A DNA stretch of 64,000 bases from JAJEAD01 sp964420925 (GCA_964420925.1 CAYQVB010000034.1:1-64000); one strand, 5' to 3'; positions 27,327 through 36,332 are shown, counted from the stretch's first letter. Translations and numbers: made by a program. The notes: a model not told the origin generated them from the letters alone.

Positions 27327-28010
27327 TTGTACGAAGAAGACGACAGGCTGCCTCAGACGCTCTCTTATTTCATCCTGAACAAGTTGCGCTGGCGAATCAT
27401 CACCGGCGAGCTGAAGCCGGGCCAGCCCCTGCGTGAAATGGAGATCGAGGCCGATTACGGTTCCAGCCGCGGACCGGTGAGAGAAAGCCTGAGGATGCTC
27501 CTTCAGAGCGGCCTGGTGGAAACGCAGCCCCGGCGCGGATTCCGGGTTCGTGAGTACACCCCCGCGGACGTACGCAACATCTATGCGTTGCGCGCCACCC
27601 TGGAGGGAATGGTGGTGGCGGCGCTGGAAGGTCGAGACCTGACACCGCTGTGTGACACGCTTCGCGGAAGGTTGAAGATCATGGAGTCCCATTACAAGCA
27701 GAAAGACACGGACAAGTACTTCCGGGAAAACAGCAGGTTTCATCAGTGCATCATCGACTTCACGGAGAACAAGCCGATCTCCCAGGTCCTCTTCTACGTC
27801 AACGAGATCTCCCTGCCCGTTCGCTACCGGTTGTTGTACGAAGGGTCCCTCTCCTCCCGGCGTTCACTCGACTACCACGAGGAGATCACCGCCTGCCTCG
27901 AGGCCGGGGACATCGCGGGGGCCAAGGCGGCGACCGAAGCGCACATTCTGGAGAACCTCGAGCGAGCCACTGCCCTCTATGAATCTCCGCCGGGGGCATC
28001 GGCCCGGTGA
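27327..28010 (+). CDS. GntR-family transcriptional regulator (FCD/FadR type)
   Basis: A 227-residue repressor-type protein: N-terminal winged helix-turn-helix (about 10-75, with PLREMEIEADYGSSRGPVRESLRML, shown here as DYGSSRGPVRESLRML) and a C-terminal all-helical FCD ligand domain with possible metal-binding histidines (HQCIIDF and HILENLERA). FCD regulators sense small organic acids or intermediates. The start appears to be TTG 27327; no in-frame ATG lies close. It sits inside the catabolic cluster between two operons, and its 3' end overlaps the convergent aldehyde dehydrogenase gene by 34 bases. It is the likely binder of the palindrome at 34802. Confidence 0.87.
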   Translation: MYEEDDRLPQTLSYFILNKLRWRIITGELKPGQPLREMEIEADYGSSRGPVRESLRMLLQSGLVETQPRRGFRVREYTPADVRNIYALRATLEGMVVAALEGRDLTPLCDTLRGRLKIMESHYKQKDTDKYFRENSRFHQCIIDFTENKPISQVLFYVNEISLPVRYRLLYEGSLSSRRSLDYHEEITACLEAGDIAGAKAATEAHILENLERATALYESPPGASAR

Positions 28011-29365
28011 CGAATGTGAAGGTTGATGGGAGCGAGGAACTCACGCACTCCCCACGCGCCGCCCTCGCGCCCTATCCCGGCGTCCCGGAATCCGCCGGTG
28101 GGTACATCGGCGCCTTGAATCGCCGTGGAGTTGAGCCCGATGCTGCCGAAGCGCAGCCGCCGCAGGCGCGGCAACAGCCCTTCTGGATCCGCGGTGTAGA
28201 AGTAGGCGGCCAGGGTGTGCCGCTCGGTCTCCAGGCGTTCCAGCAATGCATCGAGGGCCTCGAAGGAGCGGATGGAGAGCACCGGCCCGAAGCTCTCGTA
28301 GCCGTCGAACCAACTGCGCTCGCCGCATTCCACCACCGTCAACGGAAACAGGAAAGGGGCTTCGGGAGGGACGGGAGAAGGTCTCGGTGACAGCAGCCTC
28401 TCCCCGGCGCCAAGCGCCGCGTCTACGGCATCGTTCAGGGCTCGGGTGGATGCGAGCGTTCGCAGAGGACCGAGATCCACCCCCGTCTCGTCGGAGGGTC
28501 CGGTTTCGAGCCGCGCCACCCGTTCCAGCAAGCGCTCCCGGACTTCCCGGTAGCGCGAGGCGGCGACAAAGACCCGGTTCACCGATGAGCAGGCCTGGCC
28601 GGCGGCCTTGAGCTTGCGGGTCATCAGGTCGTCCAGGGCGATCTCGATCTGCGCATCCTTGCAGATCACGAAGGGGCAGTTGCCGCCCAGCTCGAGCACG
28701 ATCCTCTTGCCCTCGTGCGCCGCCGCCGCCGCCAGCCGGCGTCCCACTTCGGTCGAACCGGTGAAGCTCGCGACGCCAATCCGATGATCGGCGAGCAGGG
28801 CTTCGACGCATTCATTGTCCTCGGGCGCGATCAGTTGGACGAAATCGTCCGCTCCGGCTTCGTGAAAGGATTCCATCAGGGCTCTCGCGCACAGGATGCC
28901 GAGTCGGGACGGCTTCACCAGGGCGGTGGCGCCCGCAGCCAGGGCCGGCCCGATCTTGCGCGTCAGCCCTGCGAGCGGATCGTTGAACGGAGCGATGAGC
29001 AGCGCTGCCCGGTAGGGCACTTCACGGATCAGGCGCTCGGGATCCGGCCGCCGTTCGAAGCGCAATTCGTCGAGGGCGGCGCGTGCCGCGTCCAGGAACG
29101 ACGCGGCATAGTCGACTTCGTTCCGGGCCTCGTCGGGCTTCTTGCCCACCTCCCGCACGACGAGTTCGGCCAGCTCTCGTCTCCGGGAGGTCAAGGCTTC
29201 GGCGCAGCGGCGGAGCACTCGACGCCGCGTCTCGATCGACTCGAGGCCCGGGAGCCCGTGGTCGACGATCGCGAGCGCGCGCGCCACCTCCCCGTTGGAC
29301 ATCGACCGCCATCGGTCGAACACGAGCCCCGTGTTCGGAGCGAAGACAGGGAAGGACGCCGTCAC
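27977..29365 (-). CDS. Aldehyde dehydrogenase (succinate-semialdehyde dehydrogenase-like)
   Basis: This 462-residue NAD(P)-dependent enzyme oxidises an aldehyde to an acid. The catalytic cysteine is in KAAGQACSSVNRVFV, the general-base glutamate in VLELGGNCPFVI, and the coenzyme motif SFTGSTEVGRRLA is present. The start is GTG 29365. As the last gene of the transporter operon it probably oxidises a semialdehyde made by one of the three transaminases. Substrate not determined. The terminus overlaps the convergent regulator gene. Confidence 0.88.
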   Translation of the reverse strand: MTASFPVFAPNTGLVFDRWRSMSNGEVARALAIVDHGLPGLESIETRRRVLRRCAEALTSRRRELAELVVREVGKKPDEARNEVDYAASFLDAARAALDELRFERRPDPERLIREVPYRAALLIAPFNDPLAGLTRKIGPALAAGATALVKPSRLGILCARALMESFHEAGADDFVQLIAPEDNECVEALLADHRIGVASFTGSTEVGRRLAAAAAHEGKRIVLELGGNCPFVICKDAQIEIALDDLMTRKLKAAGQACSSVNRVFVAASRYREVRERLLERVARLETGPSDETGVDLGPLRTLASTRALNDAVDAALGAGERLLSPRPSPVPPEAPFLFPLTVVECGERSWFDGYESFGPVLSIRSFEALDALLERLETERHTLAAYFYTADPEGLLPRLRRLRFGSIGLNSTAIQGADVPTGGFRDAGIGREGGAWGVREFLAPINLHIRHRADAPGGDS

Positions 29366-29401
29366 CTCTCGCTCACTTTGCCGACGCCCGAGGACGGTCG
29401 A

Positions 29402-30472
29402 TCAACACCCGCGCAGGAGGGTGAAGATCCGTTCCAGCTCGCCTGCCGGCTTGCCGAAGCAGAGGCGGACATGATCCATATAGGGCGATCCGAACACCTC
29501 GCCTCTCAGCATGAACACGTTGCGCGCACTGCCCGCCGCCTCGAATGCATCGATGCCGTCAGTCCGGGGGAAGACGTAGAAGCTCCCTTCCGAGGGACCG
29601 CAGCTCCAGCCCCGATCGTGCACGAACTCGATGGCCATCTCCCTCTCCCGGCGGTAGTCCGGCATCTCGTCCCCCGCATCGAGGAGAGCGAGCACCGCCG
29701 CCTGCGAGAGACTCGATGCCGTGCTCGCCGCCGTCTGGTGCACCGACACGATATCTTCGAACAATTGCCCTTGCGCGGCGCACACGCCGATACGCAGCCC
29801 CTGCAGGTGATGGCTCTTGGAAAAGGAATTGACGACCACCAGCCGCTCGTAAGCGGAGCAGGTGCTCTCATGCCACTTGTCTTGCGCGAAGACGACCCCC
29901 GAGAAACTCTCGTCGATCAACAGGAGCGCTCCGAACTCGCGGGCGACGCCGGCGATTTCGTCGATCTCGTGGCCCGGGTGGATCCGACCCGTCGGATTCG
30001 CGGGGTTGCTGAGCAGGACGGCCCGCGCCCGGGTTCTCGCCATCGTTGCGGCGAGCGCGGCGGAATCGACGGCGAACCCGTCTTCGAAGCGGGTCTCGAA
30101 GAGTACCGGTTCCATGAAGAGCATCCGGACGATGTCCGCGTACGAGGGCCAGCAGGGCGCCAGAATCGCTACGCGGTCACCGGCGCGGCAGGAGGCGCGA
30201 AGTGCCGACAGGACGGCGGCTTTCGCGCCTGCCGTGATCAATACATCGTGATTCGGCAAGTCCCATTTGCCCAGCATGGAGTCGTGAGTCACTGCGCGCA
30301 GCCTGCTCGAGCCCTGAGGAGGCGGCAGGAGCGTGCTGGCCATCTCCAGGTTCAGGTTCGCCACGCGTTCCTGAAAGGTCGGGGTGCTCAGCGAGTAGAC
30401 GCACTCCCCGGAGGCGCGGGCCGCCTCGACCGCCGCCGCCAGAGCGAGGGTCGGCGATCGTTTCGGGGTCAT
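29402..30472 (-). CDS. Class I/II aminotransferase
   Basis: A 356-residue fold-type I PLP enzyme of the aspartate aminotransferase class. Seen are ITAGAKAAVLSAL near the N-terminal domain, LLSNPANPTGRI (PLP-proximal Asn-Pro loop), LLLIDESFSGVVF, and the PLP lysine in NSFSKSHHLQGLRIG. The C-terminal arginine region is RLCFGKPAGEL. The ATG overlaps the stop of the second permease (ATGA at 30469-30472), so it is translated with the importer. It probably acts on an alpha-amino acid derived from the imported compound. Confidence 0.85.
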   Translation of the reverse strand: MTPKRSPTLALAAAVEAARASGECVYSLSTPTFQERVANLNLEMASTLLPPPQGSSRLRAVTHDSMLGKWDLPNHDVLITAGAKAAVLSALRASCRAGDRVAILAPCWPSYADIVRMLFMEPVLFETRFEDGFAVDSAALAATMARTRARAVLLSNPANPTGRIHPGHEIDEIAGVAREFGALLLIDESFSGVVFAQDKWHESTCSAYERLVVVNSFSKSHHLQGLRIGVCAAQGQLFEDIVSVHQTAASTASSLSQAAVLALLDAGDEMPDYRREREMAIEFVHDRGWSCGPSEGSFYVFPRTDGIDAFEAAGSARNVFMLRGEVFGSPYMDHVRLCFGKPAGELERIFTLLRGC

Positions 30473-31269
30473 GACGCCTCTCGCCGCGTGAAGAGGATCT
30501 GGGCGGCAATTCCCATTCCCATCGAGAACAGGAACACGCACACCCCCGCGGCGTTGATCGTCGGATCGAATCCGGTGACCAGGGTCGTCCAGATCTTGAT
30601 CGGCAGCGTGATCTCGAAGTTCGTCAGGAAGTAGGCGATGACGAACTCGTCGAAGGCGAAGGTAAAGGTGATGATCAAGGTTGCCACGAGCGCGAAGCGG
30701 CAGGACGGCAACACGATCTCCACGATCGCGCGCAGCCGCGATGCGCCCAATGCCCAGGCGGCCTCCTCGTGGCTCCTCGGGATCTGTGCGATTCGGTTGC
30801 GCAGATTGAGGATCGCGAGCGGTAGCACGAAGAGCGTCTGGCCGACGTAGACGAGCCACAGGGACGGCTCCAGCCCCAGCGACACGAAGTACAGCCGCAG
30901 GCTGATGCCGATCAGCACCAGCGGCACCGCGAGCGGCGCCAGAACGAACAGGGTCGCCACGGTCTTTCCGGGAAAGCGTGCGTTCACGAGAGAGTAGGCG
31001 CAGGCGAAGGCGATCCCCGTTGCGGTCACGCTGACCGCACCGGCGATCAGGACGCTGTTCGCCAGTCCCGACAGGTACTGCGGGTCGACGAGAAGGCGTT
31101 CGTACCACTGCAACGTGAAGTCGCGGAAGGGCATGACCTGATAACGCCCGCTGTTGAAGGAGAACACGAACATCACGGCGATCGGGAGATAGATGACGAG
31201 GGCCGAGATCGCGAAAATCGTGGCGAAGACAGCGCGGACCCACGCCGCTTCTCTCGCGGCACCGCTCAC
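30469..31269 (-). CDS. ABC transporter permease, PotC-like
   Basis: A 266-residue inner-membrane subunit with six hydrophobic segments and the EAA loop facing the ATPase (SHEEAAWALGASRLRAIVEIVLP, shown as EEAAWALGASRLRAI). Start GTG 31269 overlaps the stop of the first permease (GTGA), a strict coupling that supports equal synthesis of the pair. It belongs to the spermidine/putrescine (PotC) branch of permeases. Confidence 0.92.
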   Translation of the reverse strand: MSGAAREAAWVRAVFATIFAISALVIYLPIAVMFVFSFNSGRYQVMPFRDFTLQWYERLLVDPQYLSGLANSVLIAGAVSVTATGIAFACAYSLVNARFPGKTVATLFVLAPLAVPLVLIGISLRLYFVSLGLEPSLWLVYVGQTLFVLPLAILNLRNRIAQIPRSHEEAAWALGASRLRAIVEIVLPSCRFALVATLIITFTFAFDEFVIAYFLTNFEITLPIKIWTTLVTGFDPTINAAGVCVFLFSMGMGIAAQILFTRREAS

Positions 31270-32135
31270 GTTTGCAGCCGGACCTGGCGAACCAGGAGCA
31301 GGACGGGGATCGTGCAGATGACGATGACGAGGACCAGGATCACCGCAAAGGTCGCGGCCATCGCCAGGTCGTAGGTCCCCTTGAGCGTGGAGAGCATGAT
31401 CTGCGCGAGCACGGGTTTCAGGCCGCCGCCGAGCAGGGACGGTACGGCATAGTCGCCGACGCATACGATGAAGGTCAGCAGCGCGCCGATCAGCCACCCC
31501 GGTGCACTGAGGGGAAGCACCACCTCCTTGAAGCCGCGCCAGCGCGTGCCCCCGAGATCGGCACTCGCTTCCAGCAGCCGGGGATCGATCGTGACCATCA
31601 CGCTGAACAGGGTGAGCGTGATCAGCATCACCCCGAAGAGGGTCAGTCCGAAGATCGAAGCACCGATGGTGTAGAGGAACCCGAAGGTCACCGGCGCGCC
31701 CAGCAGCTTGCTCAGGTAGTACGCGATCACCCCGCTGTCCGAGAGCACGAGCTGCCACGCGAAGGCTCGGATCATGAAGCTCGTCCAGAACGGCGCAACC
31801 AGGACGAAGAGCAGAAACATCCGGAGTCTCGGTCCGATCAGGAAGACCAGGAAGTAAGAGAGCGGATAGGCGATCACGGAGGAGATCAGGACCACGGAGC
31901 CGGCCAGCAGCACGGTGCGTCCGAGCGCGCCCCTCAAGTGTTCCGTCGAGAAGAAGGTGCGGTAGTTGGCCAGCGTCGCACCTTCGATCTCGGGGGAGGT
32001 CACACTGAGGCCTGCCGTGTAGGCAATCGGCAGGACGAAGAAGCAGGCGATCAACCCGACGGCGAGCGCCACCCCGTGCCACAGGTTCCGGACCGGATCG
32101 CGGCCGCGCCCCCCCGGCGCGGCAGGACTCACCAT
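31266..32135 (-). CDS. ABC transporter permease, PotB-like
   Basis: A 289-residue inner-membrane subunit with six hydrophobic segments, of the PotB type, with the EAA loop LEASADLGGTRWRGFKEVVLP (shown as ASADLGGTRWRGFKEVVLP). The first helix (VALAVGLIACFFVLPIAYT) lies near residue 25. It overlaps the upstream cyclase-family gene by 7 bases and the next permease by 4. Confidence 0.92.
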   Translation of the reverse strand: MVSPAAPGGRGRDPVRNLWHGVALAVGLIACFFVLPIAYTAGLSVTSPEIEGATLANYRTFFSTEHLRGALGRTVLLAGSVVLISSVIAYPLSYFLVFLIGPRLRMFLLFVLVAPFWTSFMIRAFAWQLVLSDSGVIAYYLSKLLGAPVTFGFLYTIGASIFGLTLFGVMLITLTLFSVMVTIDPRLLEASADLGGTRWRGFKEVVLPLSAPGWLIGALLTFIVCVGDYAVPSLLGGGLKPVLAQIMLSTLKGTYDLAMAATFAVILVLVIVICTIPVLLLVRQVRLQT

Positions 32136-33466
32136 TCAATCGCGACGACGCGCATCGGCGCACCGTCCACGCAGGTCATCTTCAAGGGGATGGCCATGAG
32201 GAAGGGTCGATCGCTCGTGATCGCTCCGATGTCCTTCAGGTCTTCGATGTAGGGAATGTGGTTGCGGAACATGGCGTGGTGGGCGACGAACTCGTCGTTG
32301 CGGACGTGTCGGTCGAGCATCTGCCTGGCGACATAGTCCTGAGGAAAGTCGAGACAGACGCCGGCGGGCTTGCGCCCCGCCAGCCAGTGCGCGGCGTCCT
32401 CTTCCAGATTGGGCGCATTCAGGTGCCAGGTCCTGCTTTCATAGCCCATCTTGTTCGTGAGATCGCTGCGCAGAATCACGAGATCCCCGGCCCGGACATG
32501 CCCGCCGCGCTCCTCCATCATTCGGCGCGTGAGGGGCTGCGGCAGGTTCAGGTCGGAAAAGTCGATGATGGAGGCTTCGCGTATGAACAGGTCGAGCCCG
32601 CGGTTGGGCAGCTCGTGAATCGTCGGTCCGTCCCGGTACATGTGACAGGGAGCGTCGCAGTGGGTGAAACCGTGCCCCCCGAAGATGAAATGGATCTCGT
32701 CGCAAGCGTCGCCGCCCTCGAAGCTCCGGCCCTCGAAGACATCCAGCTTCCAGCGCCAATGGTTGAACAGCGGGGTGGAGACATCGTGGATGAGGGGCCG
32801 CTCGGAACGCCATCGGGTGAGGGCGACCGGCCGGCAGGGGCCGGTGGTCGCCCGCGGGACGGCCAGGGGAATCGAGGCAAAGAACACTTCGTCCTGCCCG
32901 ATGGCGCTCAGGTTCTCGCAGTTCTCGGTGAGCAGCAGTCCACGCTCGTGGACACGCCGGCGGAAGGACTCGTTCCGGTTCTCGATCGCACCTTCGCCGC
33001 CGGGCCGGCGCGCCTCCACCCTGTCACAGGGCAGATCGACCACGATATGAAGATAGCCGAGCTCTTTCGCCACATCGGCAACTTCGGGGTCGATCACCGG
33101 AGCCTTTCGCCAGTAGCCGGCACGGCGGTTGGAGGTTCTGTCGGCGTGCCCGGTCTTGAGAACCAGCAGGCGGCGTGGTTGCGCGCCGGAGATCTCCTTT
33201 CGCAGCGCCCGAGGTCCGATTTCCCCTTCGTGCGTGAAGTCGGCGACCGTCGCGACTCCGACGAAGTCTTCCAGCAGGTAGTCATCGAGCCGGTTGGCAC
33301 CGCGGATCTTCCAGCCCGGCGCGGTGACCTGGGAAAACCCGGTGCCGTACCACTTGAGCCCGAATTCCTGAAACTCGTCGCCTTCGTGGTAGCTCTGGGA
33401 GACGAATGGACAGGAGTCCCACCGCCAGTGGGGCTCGATCATCGCCGCACAGTCGAGAATCTTCAT
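32129..33466 (-). CDS. Double-domain cyclase-family hydrolase, degenerate N-half and active C-half
   Basis: A 445-residue protein made of two copies of the 'cyclase' family fold (PF04199 type, which includes kynurenine formamidase and isatin hydrolase, metal-dependent amide and lactam hydrolases). The C-terminal copy has the complete metal motif HGFTHCDAPCH (residues 265-275). The N-terminal copy has the matching segment GTGFSQVTAPGWK (41-53), where the ligands His, Asp and His are replaced by Gln, Thr and Trp. The linker PVALTRW (about 213-219) joins the halves. ATG 33466 has GGAG upstream. It is co-translated with the permeases. A partner with the halves in reverse order is at 34831. Likely role: hydrolysis of a cyclic amide, imide or N-acyl bond in the imported compound (inference). 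Confidence 0.78.
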   Translation of the reverse strand: MKILDCAAMIEPHWRWDSCPFVSQSYHEGDEFQEFGLKWYGTGFSQVTAPGWKIRGANRLDDYLLEDFVGVATVADFTHEGEIGPRALRKEISGAQPRRLLVLKTGHADRTSNRRAGYWRKAPVIDPEVADVAKELGYLHIVVDLPCDRVEARRPGGEGAIENRNESFRRRVHERGLLLTENCENLSAIGQDEVFFASIPLAVPRATTGPCRPVALTRWRSERPLIHDVSTPLFNHWRWKLDVFEGRSFEGGDACDEIHFIFGGHGFTHCDAPCHMYRDGPTIHELPNRGLDLFIREASIIDFSDLNLPQPLTRRMMEERGGHVRAGDLVILRSDLTNKMGYESRTWHLNAPNLEEDAAHWLAGRKPAGVCLDFPQDYVARQMLDRHVRNDEFVAHHAMFRNHIPYIEDLKDIGAITSDRPFLMAIPLKMTCVDGAPMRVVAIEW

Positions 33467-33620
33467 GCCGTGCTCCACTGTCGATGCGCTAGCGCCCGTT
33501 GGATCGCTTCGACACGCTCGGGCGTCGGTCGCGGCGCAGCGCGCGCCGGGTGGTCGGAGCCTGCGGAGGTCATGCTCCGGCGAGGCTCAAACCCACCCGG
33601 CGCCGCCCGCGGCACCGCGC

Positions 33621-34745
33621 TCATGCGTTCTTGAATCTCTCCCAGGCATCGAGCCATGCGCCCCGGTTGGCCGGGTCCTTGCGAGGCGAGAGATTGGCCA
33701 TGAAGACGTCCGTGAACTTGTCCAGATCGGCCAGGTTCAGCAGCTCGCGCTTGTCCTGGGGCAGCATCGCCGCGGCCTTCTTGTTCGGCACCATGCTGTA
33801 GTAGGTCCTGGCGACCGCAAGCTTGGCCTGGAACTCGGGCCCCGTGACGTACTGGAGGAACTTCCGGGCGTTGTCCAGACGCGGCGTGTTCGCGGCGATG
33901 CACACGGCCTGGTCCCAGGTGACTCCCCCCTCCTTCGGCACCAGCGCCTTGAAGGGCAGCCCGTCGTCGAACATGCCGGCCTGCACCCATTCGCCGGCAA
34001 TCGCCAGGTCGTAGCTGCCGCCCGCCATCGCCTGGATCACCTGCGAGGTGTTGCCGACGAGGCCGACCTGAGGACGCAGGCTCATGAGCGTGGATTCGAG
34101 CTTGCCGAACTCTTCGTCGGACAGATCGTAGGGGGTTGCGTTGCCGTTGTACTTGGACAGGCAGCCCATGTTCGGCAGGAACCAGTCGAAGAGAGCGACC
34201 CGCCCCTTGGCCCGCTCCTCCCACAGGACACTGTAGCTCGAGACGTCACTCTCGGAGTACTTGTTGTGGTTGTAGGTGATGCCGTAGTAGCCGAAGCGAT
34301 TCACGATGGCGTGCATCTTGCCGTCCATCCAGACCGGCGGCCAATTGGCGATGAGATCGAAGTAGTCGTCCAGAGGGTAGTCGGAAGGGTCGAGCTCCAT
34401 CAGCAACCCGTCCTGGACCGCCCTGGGTATGTAAGCGCTGGTCGGAGTGATGATGTCGAAGGTTCCGGGTGGCGAGGAGGCGATCAGGGCGACCATCTCC
34501 TCGTCCGAGCCATCGTGGATCTTCAGGTTGACCTTGATGCCGGTCGACTGCTCGAAAGGCTCCAGCATGCCCGGCTCCTCGTAGCCGCCGAAGGCCAGCA
34601 CATTGACTTCCCCGGCGGCCCGGGCCGCCCGCGGCCAGAGCGAGGTGCCGGCGAGCAGAGCGCTGCCGGCGAGGGCGCCTTTGCCCACGGTCGCGAGCAC
34701 GTGACGCCGCGTGACTTTCGAGCGATCTCTTTTCTGTCCAGACAT
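33621..34745 (-). CDS. ABC transporter substrate-binding protein, PotD-like, Tat-exported
   Basis: A 374-residue periplasmic binding protein. The N-terminus has a twin-arginine signal (VTRRHVLATVGKGALAGSALL, given here as TRRHVLATVGKGALAG) ending in AARAAGE. The mature part follows the polyamine-binding fold (VNVLAFGGYEEPG, FDIITPTSAYIPRAV, YGITYNHNKYSE, and CIAANTPRLDNARKFLQYV). Export by the folded-protein Tat route is less common for this family. ATG 34745 has AAGGAGAG upstream. It is the first gene of the minus-strand transport operon, just downstream of the operator-like palindrome; 154 bp separate it from the cyclase gene. The ligand is unknown; polyamines or opine-like amines are typical. 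Confidence 0.9.
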   Translation of the reverse strand: MSGQKRDRSKVTRRHVLATVGKGALAGSALLAGTSLWPRAARAAGEVNVLAFGGYEEPGMLEPFEQSTGIKVNLKIHDGSDEEMVALIASSPPGTFDIITPTSAYIPRAVQDGLLMELDPSDYPLDDYFDLIANWPPVWMDGKMHAIVNRFGYYGITYNHNKYSESDVSSYSVLWEERAKGRVALFDWFLPNMGCLSKYNGNATPYDLSDEEFGKLESTLMSLRPQVGLVGNTSQVIQAMAGGSYDLAIAGEWVQAGMFDDGLPFKALVPKEGGVTWDQAVCIAANTPRLDNARKFLQYVTGPEFQAKLAVARTYYSMVPNKKAAAMLPQDKRELLNLADLDKFTDVFMANLSPRKDPANRGAWLDAWERFKNA

Positions 34746-34801
34746 GATGTTCTCTCCTTCGCATGGCGCCGCCGGCACGATGGGCGGCCAGCCATATTGT
34801 A

Positions 34802-34815
34802 AATTGTAGACAATT
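34802..34815. promoter_or_regulatory. Putative GntR/FCD operator AATTGT-AG-ACAATT
   Basis: A perfect 6+2+6 palindrome, AATTGTAGACAATT, lies in the 85-bp region between the divergent binding-protein and cyclase genes. The TTGT-nn-ACAA core is the usual target form of FadR/FCD-type GntR regulators, one of which is encoded in this cluster at 27327. Binding here could control both divergent operons. It lies only 16 bp before the first possible cyclase start at 34831. Confidence 0.55.
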
Positions 34816-34830
34816 TGGCGGGGCGGCAAT

Positions 34831-36246
34831 ATGATCCCTTCGCGAGGGGTTGTCAAGGGACACACCCGAGTCCGAGGGCATGCGAGGCTCCGTGTGGACA
34901 AATCATCCGTAATCTCACTGTCCAATCCGATCCTCCGGCACTGGAACTGGCTCGGGGATACCCTGCACCCAGAACCCGAACCGGGATTTCTCGCCGAGAC
35001 CGGCGTCGACTGGCCCAAGCACGGATTTACCCATGTCGACGCCCCCTGCCACATGGTGCGCGGGAGCCTGACCCTCGACGAGTGCAGCCTCGATCAGCTC
35101 TGCGGCGAGGCGGCGGTGGTCGATGTCTCGGACCGGGTGCCGGCGAAGGCGGTGACCGCCGAGGTGCTCGAGTCGCGCGGGGACCACGTGCGCAGGGGCG
35201 ATATCGTGATCCTGCGCTCGAACCTGCACCAGCGCTTCCCCAACACGAGTGGCGACTACTGGCAGCAGTCCACGTGGCTCGACGCCAGCGGATCGCAGTG
35301 GATCGTCGAGCGCGGCGCCAAGGCGCTCGCGATCGACTTTCCGCAGGACTACAACGCCCGCGACATGAACGAGCGGCTGGTGACGAACGACGAATTCGTG
35401 GAGCACCAGATCGTGCTGGGCGCGAAGCTCATGCACCTGGAGCACGTGGTCAACCTCTGGAAGATCGACCGGGAGCGCGTGTTTCTGATCGGATGGCCCT
35501 TGCGCCTGCCGAAGGCGGACGGTGGGCCGGCCGGGCCCGTCGCCCTGACCCGGTGGCCCTCCTCGGACCCGCGTATCGTCGACCTGTCGCTCCCGGTACG
35601 GTCGGACCGGCGGGGCCGTGTCTCCGTCGGACTGGCCAAGTCGTTCGAGGCGGGCGATCCGGTACAGGAGACCGGGGTGAGGTTCGAGGGCCACTCCCAT
35701 ACGCACGTCCTGACCCCCAGGTATCTCGATCCGGCGGGACCGGCCATCGACGACTTCCTCGGATCGCCGCTCATCGGTCCCGCCGACATCGTGGACCTGT
35801 CGCACGTGCACGCCGATACGCCCATCGAGGCCGGCGCGCTGGAGCGCGGTCTCCCGCACGAGCGGCGCGGCGACATCCTGATCCTGCGCACCGGTTTCGC
35901 GGAACGCGTCGCCTACGACGACCCGGCGTGGCCGGAACGCTCTCCGTGGCTGGCGACCGAGGCAGCGGAGCGGATCGTGGACCGCGGCTACCGGATCATG
36001 GCCGCCGACTTCGAGATCGATGCCGGCCGCAAACGCCTGAGCGGAGGTCCGGCCCGGATCGCCGACCTGGATGCCGAAGCGATCCTGCTCGGCGGCGGTA
36101 TGGGGCTCGTCAAGAACGTCACCAACCTCTCCGCGCTACGGGCCGACAACCCCTGGCTCGCCGCGACGCCGCTCAACCTTCCGGATGCGGAAGCTGCGCC
36201 GGCTCGTGTGCTGGGTCTGGAGTGGCGGGCCGCGAGTCGCCGCTGA
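34831..36246 (+). CDS. Double-domain cyclase-family hydrolase, active N-half and degenerate C-half
   Basis: A 471-residue protein with two cyclase-fold copies in the reverse order of the protein at 32129. The N-terminal copy has the full metal motif HGFTHVDAPCH (64-74). The C-terminal copy reads HSHTHVLTPRY (288-298), where the aspartate and last histidine ligands are Leu and Tyr. The same linker PVALTRW lies between them (about 236-242). Start is uncertain: ATG 34831 sits close to the operator, and GTG 34897 with GAGG upstream would give a product 22 residues shorter without loss of fold. It heads the plus-strand operon with amidase, racemase-like and transaminase genes. Function inferred as hydrolysis of a C-N bond in a ring or N-acyl compound. 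Confidence 0.78.
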   Translation: MIPSRGVVKGHTRVRGHARLRVDKSSVISLSNPILRHWNWLGDTLHPEPEPGFLAETGVDWPKHGFTHVDAPCHMVRGSLTLDECSLDQLCGEAAVVDVSDRVPAKAVTAEVLESRGDHVRRGDIVILRSNLHQRFPNTSGDYWQQSTWLDASGSQWIVERGAKALAIDFPQDYNARDMNERLVTNDEFVEHQIVLGAKLMHLEHVVNLWKIDRERVFLIGWPLRLPKADGGPAGPVALTRWPSSDPRIVDLSLPVRSDRRGRVSVGLAKSFEAGDPVQETGVRFEGHSHTHVLTPRYLDPAGPAIDDFLGSPLIGPADIVDLSHVHADTPIEAGALERGLPHERRGDILILRTGFAERVAYDDPAWPERSPWLATEAAERIVDRGYRIMAADFEIDAGRKRLSGGPARIADLDAEAILLGGGMGLVKNVTNLSALRADNPWLAATPLNLPDAEAAPARVLGLEWRAASRR

Positions 36247-36332
36247 CGCCGGGCGCCATGATCGGAGGGACCGGTCCCGCCGCTCGGGTCGCACCGGCGT
36301 GAGCGATCGCTGAAACGGAACCAAGCGCCCCG

